Of a DNA stretch of 64,000 bases, positions 48,493 through 58,108 are shown piece after piece (positions within the stretch are counted from its first letter, which is position 1; each line of letters opens with the position of its first letter). The notes below the pieces were generated by a model. It ran no database searches and had not been told where the DNA came from. It was given only the letters and a program-made list of their open reading frames with translations. This DNA is from Halopseudomonas phragmitis. Lineage in GTDB: Bacteria; Pseudomonadota; Gammaproteobacteria; Pseudomonadales; Pseudomonadaceae. The stretch covers positions 2,999,501 to 3,063,500 of the forward strand of contig NZ_CP020100.1 in assembly GCF_002056295.1 (NCBI RefSeq). The letters run 5' to 3'. A program made the position numbers and the translations under genes.

Positions 48493-49508
48493 ATTGTTTG
48501 TGTCTGCACCTCCAGGGGCAGACACACCCTATTGCGCCCTTCGCGCTTTGCCCGATAGAGATTTTCATCGGCCTGCTGTAGCCAAACCTCCCAACTGGCC
48601 TGATCGGTCAGCAAGGCCCCGCCGATAGAAACCGTAACGCCTCCGCCCGGGCTGCTCAGCTCGGCGGCTATTCGTGCACGCAGGTGTTCCGCCGCTTTAA
48701 ACAATCCCTTGGCATCTATTCCTGGCAACAGCAGCACAAACTCCTCGCCGCCCAGACGGAAGAGCCGGTCAGATTTACGGCAGACAGCTTTGACGATACG
48801 CACAAAATCGACCAGTACCTGATCCCCCGCCTTGTGTCCGTGCCGATCATTGATCTGCTTGAAATTGTCCAGATCTAGCACCAACAGGCCATAAGCCTGG
48901 GCATAACGCTGGCGGGCTGACATGGCGATGACCAGTTCCTGCTCCATGGTGCGACGATTACCAGCCCCGGTCAGCGGATCGATAGTGGCCAGGGTATTGA
49001 GCTGTTCGCGCTGACGGCGACCGCGATAGGCAAAAACAAAAGCGAACAGGCTGGCCATCAGACAGGTAACCAGAAACGAGCTCATCTGGTAGTAGCTTTC
49101 AAATACCTCACCGGGGTTAAGCAGCCCATACAGGCACAGCACAGCCAGCGCTGAGAGTGTCGCAACCAGGCTTTGCCGGGGAGGCACTACAAAGAAGTTG
49201 AACAGTATCAGGTTGTAGAACCAGAACAGGCCGTTGACGCCCAATTTGATAGAGACCAGCACGGCGCCAATCGAGTAGATAGTCGCCAGGAATTGACCAG
49301 GCCGAATAGTATTACCAGTACGCCAGGCATATGCGATGGCAACCAGCGTGCAGAGTACCAGCAGGCTATCGACAATGCCGACCAGCCAACTACCCTCGAT
49401 CAGGCGAAAGATTGCATAGGGGGTCACGCCCAGAAGAGCCACTAGGCCAACCAGGGTGATGATGGACAACTGAAAGTCGCCTTTCAGTCTCAGCCACAGC
49501 TTTGCCAT
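48483..49508 (-). CDS. Integral-membrane diguanylate cyclase
   Basis: This 341-residue protein has six predicted helices in residues 15-162, then a GGDEF domain (about 172-335). The catalytic GGEEF is at 253-257, and an intact inhibitory site RKSD at 244-247, so feedback by c-di-GMP is expected. DPLTGAGNRR at the domain start is canonical. The ATG at 49508 begins MAKLWLRLKG. The membrane part has no named sensor domain. It is separated from the first cyclase by two unrelated genes. Confidence 0.9.
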   Translation of the reverse strand: MAKLWLRLKGDFQLSIITLVGLVALLGVTPYAIFRLIEGSWLVGIVDSLLVLCTLVAIAYAWRTGNTIRPGQFLATIYSIGAVLVSIKLGVNGLFWFYNLILFNFFVVPPRQSLVATLSALAVLCLYGLLNPGEVFESYYQMSSFLVTCLMASLFAFVFAYRGRRQREQLNTLATIDPLTGAGNRRTMEQELVIAMSARQRYAQAYGLLVLDLDNFKQINDRHGHKAGDQVLVDFVRIVKAVCRKSDRLFRLGGEEFVLLLPGIDAKGLFKAAEHLRARIAAELSSPGGGVTVSIGGALLTDQASWEVWLQQADENLYRAKREGRNRVCLPLEVQTQTIQG

Positions 49509-49623
49509 TAAGCCTCGTGCTTGCCAGATATTGTTACAGGCGATCTAAGATGCCGCCATGAGTCAATATGCGAACACTACAGTGGCTTGAAGTCACAAAT
49601 CAATAGTGATGTGCGATCACGTT

Positions 49624-49652
49624 GCGTCGGGCGACGTATAGCCGGCCGACGC
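49624..49652. terminator. Possible hairpin terminator at the end of the suf operon
   Basis: GCGTCGG / CCGACGC forms a 7-bp stem 12 bp beyond the sufE stop, with no T-run. The rest of the 156-bp gap to the cyclase gene shows nothing else. Confidence 0.35.
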
Positions 49653-49664
49653 CCAGGCCAATAC

Positions 49665-50081
49665 TTACTGAGTAGCGGTATCCTGAATCCGCTTGACCAT
49701 GGCCCGCAGGCCATTGCCGCGAGTCACGCTCAAGTGCTTGAGCAGGTTGAGCTGCTCAAAATAGCCTTCGATATCAAAATCGAGAATCTGCTGGCGAGTC
49801 TTGCCGTTATAGGCAGCCAGTACTACCGCCAGCAGGCCCTTGACGATGAACGCGTCACTGTCGGCACTGAAGAACAGCTTGTCGTCGCGCTGATCGCTGA
49901 CCAGCCAGACCTGGCTTTGGCAGCCACGTACGAAGTTTTCCTCGGTCCGCAGAGCATCATCCAGTACCGGCAACTCGCGGCCCAGGTCGATGATGTACTT
50001 GTAGCGATCCTCCCAACTATCGAAGAATGACAGGCTATCAACGATGTCATCGCTGGTAATATCGATACCAAACTGGCTCAT
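49665..50081 (-). CDS. sufE: SufE sulfur-acceptor protein
   Basis: This 138-residue partner of the cysteine desulfurase SufS accepts persulfide on Cys54 (NFVRGCQSQVWL) and boosts its activity. The C-terminal GYFEQLNLLKHLSVTRGNGL is typical of SufE. It is the last gene of the suf operon, 11 bp after sufT. Confidence 0.93.
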   Translation of the reverse strand: MSQFGIDITSDDIVDSLSFFDSWEDRYKYIIDLGRELPVLDDALRTEENFVRGCQSQVWLVSDQRDDKLFFSADSDAFIVKGLLAVVLAAYNGKTRQQILDFDIEGYFEQLNLLKHLSVTRGNGLRAMVKRIQDTATQ

Positions 50082-50092
50082 GCCGACCTCTC

Positions 50093-50626
50093 TCAGAAAA
50101 ACATACCGGTTTCGAGTTGAGCCTCTTCGCTCATCATCTCACGGCTCCAGGGCGGGTCAAATACCAGCTCAACCTTGACCGTCTCGACATTCGGCACCCG
50201 CTTGACCCGGTATTCGACGTCACCAACCAGAACTGGGCCCATCCCACATCCAGGCGCAGTCAGAGTCATGCGGATATCGACATGCTTACCCGGCTGATCC
50301 ACCTCAACCCCATAGATCAATCCCAGATTGACCAGATCAACCGGAATTTCCGGGTCATAAACCGATTTCAGTGCAGTCCAGACCTGTTCAATATCGATCT
50401 GATCATCAACCGGCTCAGGGAACTCCAGCAGCTCCGGCTCCAGGCCGAGCTTGTCGGCATCAGTGCCATCCACCCGCACCATCTGACCGTGATAGGTCAC
50501 CGTGTAGTTGCCACCCAGAGCCTGGGTAATGGTTACAAAGGTATCCTTGGGGATGGTCAGCGGCGTGCCATCAGGAACCCGGCGCGCAGGGCAATCGGCC
50601 TGCGCTACCACCATACGTCTTTCCAT
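50093..50626 (-). CDS. sufT: SufT, MIP18-family Fe-S assembly factor
   Basis: This 177-residue protein has an N-terminal extension (CPARRVPDGTPLTIPK) and a DUF59/MIP18 domain from about residue 75. The core reads VWTALKSVYDPEIPVDLVNLGL and MTLTAPGCGMGPVLVGDVEY with the conserved Cys. SufT assists maturation of Fe-S proteins and is often part of suf operons. The ATG at 50626 follows sufA by 18 bp. Confidence 0.92.
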   Translation of the reverse strand: MERRMVVAQADCPARRVPDGTPLTIPKDTFVTITQALGGNYTVTYHGQMVRVDGTDADKLGLEPELLEFPEPVDDQIDIEQVWTALKSVYDPEIPVDLVNLGLIYGVEVDQPGKHVDIRMTLTAPGCGMGPVLVGDVEYRVKRVPNVETVKVELVFDPPWSREMMSEEAQLETGMFF

Positions 50627-50644
50627 TCAGTTCACACCAGCCAT

Positions 50645-51001
50645 TCAATTAACACTAAAGCTTTCGCCGCAACCGCACTGGTCTTTGACGTTGGGGTTGA
50701 TGAAGCGGATCTGCCGGTTGATGCCTTCCTTGACCAAGTCGATCTCGGTGCCTGACAGAATCGGCAGACTATCGTGATCGACCAGCAGCGCAACCTGATC
50801 ATCAAGTTGGTAGCGCAGATCGTTGTCAGCGCCCTTCTCGACCAGATCGATCACGTACATGAAACCGGTACAACCACTCTTTTTCACGCTCAAGCGCACC
50901 GCCTTGCCCGGCTCCGCGCCTAGCTGGCGACGAAAATGCTCCAGCGCCGCAGGGGTTACACTCACGACCTGGCGTGCCGGATCAAAGGACTCAACACTCA
51001 T
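50645..51001 (-). CDS. sufA: A-type Fe-S carrier SufA
   Basis: This 118-residue HesB/IscA-family protein has the three conserved cysteines: Cys44 (KKSGCTGF) and Cys109/Cys111 (QCGCGESF). A-type carriers receive clusters from SufBCD and pass them to apo-proteins. It lies 9 bp after sufS. Confidence 0.93.
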   Translation of the reverse strand: MSVESFDPARQVVSVTPAALEHFRRQLGAEPGKAVRLSVKKSGCTGFMYVIDLVEKGADNDLRYQLDDQVALLVDHDSLPILSGTEIDLVKEGINRQIRFINPNVKDQCGCGESFSVN

Positions 51002-51010
51002 GATGCACTC

Positions 51011-52258
51011 CTAAACAAGGAACTGCCGGACCTTGGCCAAAGCCTCGAACAGGCGATCGACGTCGGCACGGGTGTTGTAGAAACTGAAGCTGGCACGCAC
51101 TGTGCCAGGAATACCAAACTGATCCATGATCGGCTGGGCACAGTGATTCCCGGTCCGCACCGCCACGCCCTGCTGATCCAGCAGCATCCCGATATCATGG
51201 GGGTGGGCACCTTCGAGCAAAAAGCTCATCACGCTGGTTTTGCGGGCAGCAGTACCGACCAGGATCACACCGGGGGTATTGCGTGCGCAGTCTTCGGCGT
51301 AGGCCAGCAGAGCCTGCTCATGGGCCGTCGCACCAGCGCGGTCCAGGCCCAGAATGTAATCAATGGCCGCCCCCAAACCGATTACACCGGCGATGTCGGG
51401 GGTGCCGGCTTCGAACTTATAGGGCAACTGGTTGAAGGTGGTTCCGGCAAAGCTGACCGATTCGATCATTTCGCCACCGCCCTGATAAGGCGGCATCGCC
51501 TCCAGCAGAGCTGCTTTGCCATAAAGCACACCCAGACCGGTCGGACCAAACAGCTTGTGCGAGGAAAAAGCGTAGAAATCGCAGTCCAGGGCCTGTACAT
51601 CAACTTCGAAATGGCTGACCGCCTGAGCCCCGTCGATCAGACACAAGGCTCCAACGCTATGAGCCAGACGCACTACCTGCTCGACCGGATTGATGGTACC
51701 CAAAGCGTTGGACACATGCACACAGGCAACCATCCGCACCCGCTCATCAAGCATGGCTTCCAGAGCGGCCATGTCCAGCGTACCACTGGCATCGACAGGA
51801 ATCGGTTCGACGCTGGCACCCTTCTCCGCCGCCACCAGTTGCCACGGCACGATGTCCGAATGATGCTCCATGGCCGAAACCAGAATCCGATCACCCGGTT
51901 TAAGTTCGCTGCGGCCCCAGCAGGCGGCGACCAGATTGATGCCCTCAGTGGTACCGCGAGTCCAGATGATTTCACGCCGCTCGGCGGCATGGATGAACTG
52001 CTGAACCTTGACCCTGGCGGCCTCAAACTTTTCCGTCGCCCGGTCAGCCAGCGCGTGGGCACCGCGATGCACATTGCTGTTGTCCTGACGATAATAGTCG
52101 CTGATTGCCTGGATCACCGCTTCCGGCTTCTGGGTCGTGGCGGCATTGTCCAGATAGACCAGAGGATGCCCGTTGACCTGCTGATGCAGGATCGGGAAGT
52201 CCTTGCGGACACGCTCGGCATCGAAAGCCGGCTTGAGGTTCAGCACCTGATCATTCAT
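51011..52258 (-). CDS. sufS: Cysteine desulfurase SufS
   Basis: This 415-residue group II PLP enzyme releases sulfur from cysteine. The PLP lysine is in FSSHKLFGPTGLGVLYG and the catalytic cysteine in RTGNHCAQPIM. The short loop around that Cys is typical of SufS rather than IscS. The ATG at 52258 overlaps the sufD stop by eight bases; an opening to 52294 is longer than needed. Confidence 0.95.
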   Translation of the reverse strand: MNDQVLNLKPAFDAERVRKDFPILHQQVNGHPLVYLDNAATTQKPEAVIQAISDYYRQDNSNVHRGAHALADRATEKFEAARVKVQQFIHAAERREIIWTRGTTEGINLVAACWGRSELKPGDRILVSAMEHHSDIVPWQLVAAEKGASVEPIPVDASGTLDMAALEAMLDERVRMVACVHVSNALGTINPVEQVVRLAHSVGALCLIDGAQAVSHFEVDVQALDCDFYAFSSHKLFGPTGLGVLYGKAALLEAMPPYQGGGEMIESVSFAGTTFNQLPYKFEAGTPDIAGVIGLGAAIDYILGLDRAGATAHEQALLAYAEDCARNTPGVILVGTAARKTSVMSFLLEGAHPHDIGMLLDQQGVAVRTGNHCAQPIMDQFGIPGTVRASFSFYNTRADVDRLFEALAKVRQFLV

Positions 52259-53558
52259 AAGCCAATTGTCCCACCTGTTCGCTGCCCTGACCAAACAAAG
52301 TGGCCAAACGCGGGCGCAAATAGTCCTGAATGGCCTGTTCCGGCACTTCGTTCAGCAGCTCATTGATGAAACCGAAGCTGAGCATTGTGCGTGCATCGGC
52401 CTCGGATACGCCACGGCTTTGCAGGTAATACAGCGAGGTCTCATCCAACTGAGCGATAGTGGCGCCATGGGCACAGCGCACATCGTCGGCATAGATTTCC
52501 AACTCGGGCTTGGTGTCGATCTCGGCATTGGGTGAAGTCAGCAAATTCTTGTTGCTGAGTTCGGCCAGGGTTTTCTGGGCCTTGGGATGGATATGAATCC
52601 GACCATTGAATACCGCCTTGGCCGAGTCTCCGACGATACCCCGGAACACCTCGTTGCTAGTGCAGTGCGGCACACAATGCTCGATATTGGTGTGGTAGTC
52701 GATCAACTGGCGATTGCGCGGCAGGTAGACCCCGTCCAGCTCTAGATGCGCACCTTCACCCCGGTGATTGACCTGATAGTCGATCCGCTTGAGCCGGCTG
52801 CCCTGGGCCAGAGTGAAGCCATGGAAACGGGCATCGCGCTGCAGATCGACATGCACGCCACCAACATGCAGCAGGTCTTCCTGCTCCAGGTTGAGGCGGT
52901 AATGCTGTACCTGTGCATTGGCCCCGACCACAACCTCGGTCAGACTGTTGACGAAGCCGTTCTGGCTGGCATCACTGGAGACATAGTGCTCGATCAGCTC
53001 AGCCTGACTGTTATCCTCCAACACCACCAGTACGCGCTGGCTGGCCACGGCCGGCTCCGCGCTAGGAGTCGAGACATTCAGGATATAGACCGGCTTGGTC
53101 AGTTTCTGGCCACGGCCAACATGGACCAGCACACCGTCGGCCGCCCAGGCGTTGCTCAGCGCTGCAAACAAGTGCCGCTGGCTGTCCACCACCTTGCCCA
53201 GATGCTGCTGAATCAGCGCCTGCTGCTGCTCGTCGGCTGAGGCAAAGCGCACCACGCCAGTCGGCAGCGGATCGGAATGGGTCGCATCGAACACACCATT
53301 GACGAATACCAGACGAGTCGCGTCCAGCTCGATCGGTTCAACCGAGTCTTGCCAGTCAGCGCTGTCGACCAGCCCCCAGCGTGCCGGCGCGTCGTTGGCC
53401 AATGGAGTCAGCGGGGTGTATTTCCACAATTCGGTTTTACGGGTCGGCCAACTTGCCGCTGACCAGCTATCAGCACCCTGGCGGCGCAACGCATCAAGCC
53501 AGGCAGGGCTTTGCTGTTGCTGCGCCAGTTCCAGAGCCAGTTGTTGGAAGTCGCTCAT
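52251..53558 (-). CDS. sufD: SufD subunit of the SufBCD scaffold
   Basis: This 435-residue right-handed beta-helix protein forms the SufB2C2/SufBC2D scaffold for cluster assembly. The core has HVGRGQKLTKPVYILN, VVVGANAQVQHYRLNLEQ, and the C-terminal CAHGATIAQLDETSLYYLQS with the conserved Cys-His pair. The N-terminal part (WPTRKTELWKYTPL) is typical. It starts four bases after sufC ends. Confidence 0.94.
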   Translation of the reverse strand: MSDFQQLALELAQQQQSPAWLDALRRQGADSWSAASWPTRKTELWKYTPLTPLANDAPARWGLVDSADWQDSVEPIELDATRLVFVNGVFDATHSDPLPTGVVRFASADEQQQALIQQHLGKVVDSQRHLFAALSNAWAADGVLVHVGRGQKLTKPVYILNVSTPSAEPAVASQRVLVVLEDNSQAELIEHYVSSDASQNGFVNSLTEVVVGANAQVQHYRLNLEQEDLLHVGGVHVDLQRDARFHGFTLAQGSRLKRIDYQVNHRGEGAHLELDGVYLPRNRQLIDYHTNIEHCVPHCTSNEVFRGIVGDSAKAVFNGRIHIHPKAQKTLAELSNKNLLTSPNAEIDTKPELEIYADDVRCAHGATIAQLDETSLYYLQSRGVSEADARTMLSFGFINELLNEVPEQAIQDYLRPRLATLFGQGSEQVGQLAYE

Positions 53559-53562
53559 GGGC

Positions 53563-54312
53563 TCAGGCTACCTCGCCTTCAAGCCAGCCATAGCCCTTGG
53601 CCTCAAGCTCGAGGGCCAGGCTCTTGTCGCCGGACTTAACGATCCGGCCACCGGCCAGCACGTGAACATAATCGGGAACGATGTAATCGAGCAGACGCTG
53701 GTAGTGAGTCACCACCAGAAAGCTGCGCTTGCCGTCACGCATAGCATTGACCCCGTCAGCCACCACTTGCAAAGCATCGATGTCCAGACCCGAGTCGGTC
53801 TCATCAAGGATGCACAGATCCGGCTCGAGCAGCATCATCTGCATGATCTCGTTGCGTTTCTTTTCACCGCCAGAGAAGCCTTCGTTGACCCCGCGCTTGA
53901 GGAAGCCGGGGTCCAGGCTAACGCGCTTGCTGGTTTCACGGGCGAGCTTCATGAACTCGACCGACGACAGCTCAGGCAGCGCCTGGTGCTTGCGCTTGGC
54001 ATCGACTGCGGCCTTGAGGAACTCCATGTTGCTCACGCCCGGAATTTCGACCGGATACTGGAACGCCAGGAACAGGCCTTCGCGGGCACGCTCTTCGGTA
54101 TCCATATCCAGCAGGTCGTGGCCTTTGAAGAGCACGCTGCCAGAGGTCGCTTCGTAACCAGGGCGCCCGGACAGCACATTACCCAGGGTGCTCTTGCCCG
54201 AACCGTTGGGCCCCATGATCGCATGGACCTCGCCCGGCTTTACCTCGATGCTCAACCCCTTAAGGATATTTTTCTCTTCAACTTTGGCGCACAAATCTTT
54301 GATAGATAACAT
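53563..54312 (-). CDS. sufC: SufC ATPase
   Basis: This 249-residue ABC-type ATPase of the SufBCD complex has Walker A GPNGSGKST, signature FSGGEKKRNEIMQM, Walker B CILDETDSGLDID and a switch His in LVVTHYQRLLDY. The DE(T/P)DSGLD form is SufC-specific. It follows sufB by 53 bp. Confidence 0.96.
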   Translation of the reverse strand: MLSIKDLCAKVEEKNILKGLSIEVKPGEVHAIMGPNGSGKSTLGNVLSGRPGYEATSGSVLFKGHDLLDMDTEERAREGLFLAFQYPVEIPGVSNMEFLKAAVDAKRKHQALPELSSVEFMKLARETSKRVSLDPGFLKRGVNEGFSGGEKKRNEIMQMMLLEPDLCILDETDSGLDIDALQVVADGVNAMRDGKRSFLVVTHYQRLLDYIVPDYVHVLAGGRIVKSGDKSLALELEAKGYGWLEGEVA

Positions 54313-54365
54313 ATTTGTTAACCTGAAACCGTCTTAAAACCAATCCACTGATCCGCTACTGGCGA

Positions 54366-55802
54366 TCAGCCCACTGAACCTTCAAGGCTGACTTCGAGCA
54401 ACTTGCCAGCCTCAACTGCGAACTCCATCGGCAACTCCTTGAACACCTCGCGGCAGAAGCCGTTGACGATCATGGAAATGGCCTTTTCTGCATCCAGCCC
54501 GCGCTGCTGGCACAGGAACAACTGATCATCGCTGACCTTGGATGTAGTGGCCTCGTGCTCGATTACCGCACTGGGGTTCTTGCTCTCGATATAGGGGAAG
54601 GTGTGAGCCCCGCAACGATCACCGATCAGCAGCGAATCACACTGGGTGTAGTTGCGCGCGCCTTCAGCACCAGGGTTGATCCGTACCAGTCCGCGATAGG
54701 CACTGTCGCTCTGGCCGGCCGAAATCCCCTTGGCAACGATGGTCGAACGGGTGTTCTTGCCCAGGTGGATCATCTTGGTGCCGGTATCGGCCTGCTGGAA
54801 ATTATTGGTCAGCGCGACCGAATAGAACTCACCGACGCTGTTGTCACCCTTGAGAATACAGCTCGGGTACTTCCAGGTTACCGCCGAGCCAGTCTCGACC
54901 TGGGTCCAGGAAATCTTGGCGTTGGTGTGGGCAATGCCACGCTTGGTGACGAAGTTGTAGATCCCGCCTTTGCCTTCGGCGTTACCCGGATACCAGTTCT
55001 GAACTGTGGAGTACTTGATCTGGGCGTTGTCCATGGCAACCAGTTCGACCACGGCAGCATGCAGCTGGTTTTCGTCGCGCATCGGCGCGGTACAGCCTTC
55101 CAGATAGCTGACGTAGGAGCCTTCGTCGGCCACGATCAGGGTCCGCTCGAACTGCCCGGTGTTCATCTCGTTGATCCGGAAGTAGGTCGACAGCTCCATC
55201 GGGCAGCGCACGCCCTTGGGGATATAGACAAACGAACCATCGGAGAACACCGCCGAGTTCAGCGCGGCATAGAAATTGTCTTTCTGCGGAACCACGCTAC
55301 CCAGGTATTTCTGCACCAGATCCGGGAAACGCTTCACCGCTTCACTGATCGGGCAGAAGATTACCCCGGCTTCTTCCAGCTTCTCGCGGAAGGTGGTTAC
55401 TACCGAAACCGAATCGAAGACCGCATCGACCGCCACACCGGCGAGCATTTCCTGTTCATGCAGCGGAATGCCGAGTTTTTCATAGGTCGCCAGCAGCTCC
55501 GGATCGACCTCATCGAGGCTCTTGGGCTTGTTGGCCATGCTCTTGGGCGCGGAATAATAGGATACCGCCTGGAAATCGATTTCCGGATAGTGGACATGGG
55601 CCCACTTGGGCTCTTCCATTTCCTGCCAGGCGCGAAACGCCTTCAAGCGCCACTCGAGCAGCCATTCAGGCTCCTCTTTCTTGGCTGAAATGAAACGAAT
55701 CACGTCTTCATTGAGCCCAGGTGGCAGGGTCTCGGACTCAATGGCCGAATGGAACCCGGCCGCGTAGTCCTTCTTGATAAGGCTTTCGACTTCTTCAGTC
55801 AC
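54366..55802 (-). CDS. sufB: SufB scaffold protein
   Basis: This 478-residue Fe-S scaffold subunit starts at GTG 55802 (AGGTG seven bases upstream; no ATG fits). Typical blocks are [55 protein letters not shown], and the C-terminal [19 protein letters not shown] with cysteines used in cluster assembly. The length is slightly under the E. coli 495. It is the first structural gene after the iscR-like regulator (99-bp gap). Confidence 0.95.
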   Translation of the reverse strand: MTEEVESLIKKDYAAGFHSAIESETLPPGLNEDVIRFISAKKEEPEWLLEWRLKAFRAWQEMEEPKWAHVHYPEIDFQAVSYYSAPKSMANKPKSLDEVDPELLATYEKLGIPLHEQEMLAGVAVDAVFDSVSVVTTFREKLEEAGVIFCPISEAVKRFPDLVQKYLGSVVPQKDNFYAALNSAVFSDGSFVYIPKGVRCPMELSTYFRINEMNTGQFERTLIVADEGSYVSYLEGCTAPMRDENQLHAAVVELVAMDNAQIKYSTVQNWYPGNAEGKGGIYNFVTKRGIAHTNAKISWTQVETGSAVTWKYPSCILKGDNSVGEFYSVALTNNFQQADTGTKMIHLGKNTRSTIVAKGISAGQSDSAYRGLVRINPGAEGARNYTQCDSLLIGDRCGAHTFPYIESKNPSAVIEHEATTSKVSDDQLFLCQQRGLDAEKAISMIVNGFCREVFKELPMEFAVEAGKLLEVSLEGSVG

Positions 55803-55901
55803 GGTATCACCTCAATCATGCAGCCCTCGATATGGGGCCGCCACTTCAGTTCAGGCTAGCGGATCCATGCTCCGCAGGATGAACGGTTCTTCCGACCGTT
55901 T

Positions 55902-56384
55902 TCAGATAATGCGTTCCAGGTTGACCACGCTCTCATGGCCATTGCTACAGCCACGGTCCTGGCGGGAACGTACGCGCTGGATATCGTCGCGGGACACCAG
56001 ATCAGCCAGAGTGATATCACTTAGAAACTGGCGCAGGCGATCACTAAGATCGGACCACAGGTGATGGGTCAGACACACCTCGCCATGCTGGCAGTCGCCC
56101 TTACCCATGCATCGGGTGGCATCCATGGAGTCGTTCACCGCTTCGACGATCTGCGCCACACTGATGGCACCCGCACCGCCGGCCAGCCGATAACCGCCAC
56201 CTGGACCGCGAACGCTTTCAACCAGCTTGCTGCGGCGCAATTTGGCAAACAACTGTTCCAGATAGGAGATCGATACGCCCTGACGCATGGAAATATCCGC
56301 CAGGGTAATCGGCCCCTGGTCCTCGTGGAGCGCCAGGTCCAGCATGGCCGTTACGGCATAGCGGCCCTTGGTCGTCAGTCGCAT
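55902..56384 (-). CDS. iscR: Rrf2-family Fe-S regulator IscR, heading the suf operon
   Basis: This 160-residue winged-helix regulator starts at ATG 56384 ([15 protein letters not shown]), with GGGAGC upstream. The cluster ligands Cys92, Cys98, Cys104 and His107 are at the same positions as in E. coli IscR, and recognition helix residues [22 protein letters not shown] are conserved. With a [2Fe-2S] cluster it should repress its own promoter. Here it precedes suf genes rather than isc genes, so it probably serves as the operon's Fe-S sensor. An opening to 56426 would run through the promoter and is rejected. Confidence 0.94.
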   Translation of the reverse strand: MRLTTKGRYAVTAMLDLALHEDQGPITLADISMRQGVSISYLEQLFAKLRRSKLVESVRGPGGGYRLAGGAGAISVAQIVEAVNDSMDATRCMGKGDCQHGEVCLTHHLWSDLSDRLRQFLSDITLADLVSRDDIQRVRSRQDRGCSNGHESVVNLERII

Positions 56385-56417
56385 AAAAGCTCCCAAGCCC
56401 TTGATGACATGCTCGGC

Positions 56418-56450
56418 ATGATGCAATATCCAAGCAAATCAGTCAAGTAT
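56418..56450 (-). promoter_or_regulatory. iscR-suf promoter with overlapping type 1 IscR box
   Basis: On the minus strand, ATACTTGACTGATTT and then GCTTGGATAT (plus-strand 56426-56450) fit the 25-bp type 1 IscR site: the left half is perfect, the right half partial. The -35 TTGACT (56441-56446) lies inside it, and a 17-bp spacer leads to -10 CATCAT (56418-56423). The overlap implies autorepression by cluster-loaded IscR. Confidence 0.65.
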
Positions 56451-56630
56451 TTGACCCGATAAACGACCGCTCAGGCCCGCGCAGTATAAGAGTTTTGCCA
56501 CTAATCTTGAAGGAAAAGCATGGTACTCAATCAGGCTGGCTGATTGACCACAAAATGGCTGATACAAACATGCAATGAGTGTTATCGTTTGTCAGTTTTC
56601 ATGAACAGTATAAAAAGGAGTCAGTGCACC

Positions 56631-58067
56631 ATGAGCCACACCCGGCAGTTCTATATCAATGGCCAGTGGGTTGCTCCCAAGGGCGATAAAACCCTGGACG
56701 TCATCAATCCTGCCACTGAAGAAGTAGTGGCCACCATTGCCCTGGGCAACAAAGAGGATGTTGACCTGGCTGTGGACGCTGCGCGCGAGGCCTTTGAAAG
56801 CTACTCGCAGACCAGCCGCGAAGAGCGCCAGGCCCTGCTCGGTCGCGTTATTGAAGTATTCAAGAAGCGCATGGGCGACGTTGCCGTCGCCATTTCCCAG
56901 GAAATGGGTGCGCCGGCCAAGCTGTCACAGGTTGCCCAGGCGCCGTCCGGGCTGGGTCATTTCGCCACCGCCCTCGAAGCACTCAAGCATTTCGAGTTCG
57001 AAGAGCAAATCGGCACCACCCAAGTAGTCAAGGAACCCATTGGCGTTTGCGGTCTGATCACCCCCTGGAACTGGCCGATGAACCAGCTCACCTGCAAGGT
57101 CGCCCCGGCGCTGGCCACCGGCTGCACCATGGTGCTCAAGCCGTCTGAAGTTGCCCCGCTGTCAGCCCTGCTGCTGGCCGAGATTCTTGATGAGGCCGGT
57201 GTCCCGGCAGGCGTGTTCAACCTGGTCAACGGCGATGGCCCGACCGTGGGTGCCGCCATGTCCGCCCACCCCGGCATCGACATGATGTCATTCACCGGTT
57301 CCACCGGGGCCGGTCGTCAGGTGATGATGAACAGCGCTCAAACCATCAAGCGTGTTGCGCTGGAGCTGGGTGGCAAGTCCGCCAACATCCTGCTCGATGA
57401 TGTCAACTTCGAGAAGATGGTTGCCCATGGGGTGATGAGCTGCATGAACAACAGCGGCCAGTCCTGTAACGCACCGACCCGCATGCTGGTACCCAACAGC
57501 CGTATGGATGAAGTCGCCGCGATTGCCGAAACTGTAGTCGCCAAGGTCAAGGCCGGTGATCCGAACGCCGAAGATACCGTGATCGGTCCGGTAGTCTCCC
57601 ATGCCCAGTTCGACAAGATTCAGAGCCTGATCCAGGCCGGCATCGACGAAGGCGCGCGACTGATCGCTGGCGGCACCGGCAAGCCGGAGGGGCTGGACAA
57701 GGGGTACTTTGTCAAGCCGACCATCTTCACCCACGTCACCAACGAGATGACTATCGCTCGCCAGGAAATTTTTGGCCCGGTGCTGTCGATCATCGGTTAC
57801 GAAGATGAAGAAGATGCTATCCGCATCGCCAACGACACCAACTACGGCCTGTCCGGCTATGTTTCATCGGCTGACCTGGATCGCGCTCGCCGCGTTGCCC
57901 GCCGTATCCGGACCGGCATGGTCCACCTCAACGGCGCGCCGCTGGACAACAAGGCGCCGTTTGGCGGTTACAAGGAGTCAGGCATCGGTCGCGAATGGGG
58001 CCATTACGGCTTCGAGGATTTCCTCGAGGTGAAGTCGATCTTCGGCTATCACCCCAAGCAAGCGTAA
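56631..58067 (+). CDS. NAD(P)-dependent aldehyde dehydrogenase
   Basis: This 478-residue enzyme oxidises an aldehyde to the acid. It has the cofactor-binding PWNWPMNQL and FTGSTGAGRQV motifs, the general base Glu in LELGGKSANI near residue 250, and the catalytic Cys in NNSGQSCNAPTRM near 284. GPVLSIIGYEDEEDA and APFGGYKESGIGREWG follow. AAGGAG ten bases before the ATG at 56631 sets the start; an opening to 56544 is unlikely. The specific aldehyde cannot be assigned. It is divergent from iscR and convergent with pntB. Confidence 0.9.
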   Translation: MSHTRQFYINGQWVAPKGDKTLDVINPATEEVVATIALGNKEDVDLAVDAAREAFESYSQTSREERQALLGRVIEVFKKRMGDVAVAISQEMGAPAKLSQVAQAPSGLGHFATALEALKHFEFEEQIGTTQVVKEPIGVCGLITPWNWPMNQLTCKVAPALATGCTMVLKPSEVAPLSALLLAEILDEAGVPAGVFNLVNGDGPTVGAAMSAHPGIDMMSFTGSTGAGRQVMMNSAQTIKRVALELGGKSANILLDDVNFEKMVAHGVMSCMNNSGQSCNAPTRMLVPNSRMDEVAAIAETVVAKVKAGDPNAEDTVIGPVVSHAQFDKIQSLIQAGIDEGARLIAGGTGKPEGLDKGYFVKPTIFTHVTNEMTIARQEIFGPVLSIIGYEDEEDAIRIANDTNYGLSGYVSSADLDRARRVARRIRTGMVHLNGAPLDNKAPFGGYKESGIGREWGHYGFEDFLEVKSIFGYHPKQA

Positions 58068-58081
58068 GCTCAGAAAGCCAA

Positions 58082-58108
58082 GGTGAGGGCGGCAACACCG
58101 CCCTCACC
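58082..58108. terminator. Bidirectional hairpin between the aldehyde dehydrogenase and pntB
   Basis: GGTGAGGGCGG-CAACA-CCGCCCTCACC is a perfect 11-bp stem. Its right arm includes the pntB stop codon (58104-58106). There is no T-run. Confidence 0.65.

Noticed and set aside
56520-56543. Seven-codon mini-ORF (MVLNQAG) with AAGGA upstream, before the aldehyde dehydrogenase
   Set aside because: It could be a leader peptide, but such short frames are common by chance, and no attenuator structure follows it.
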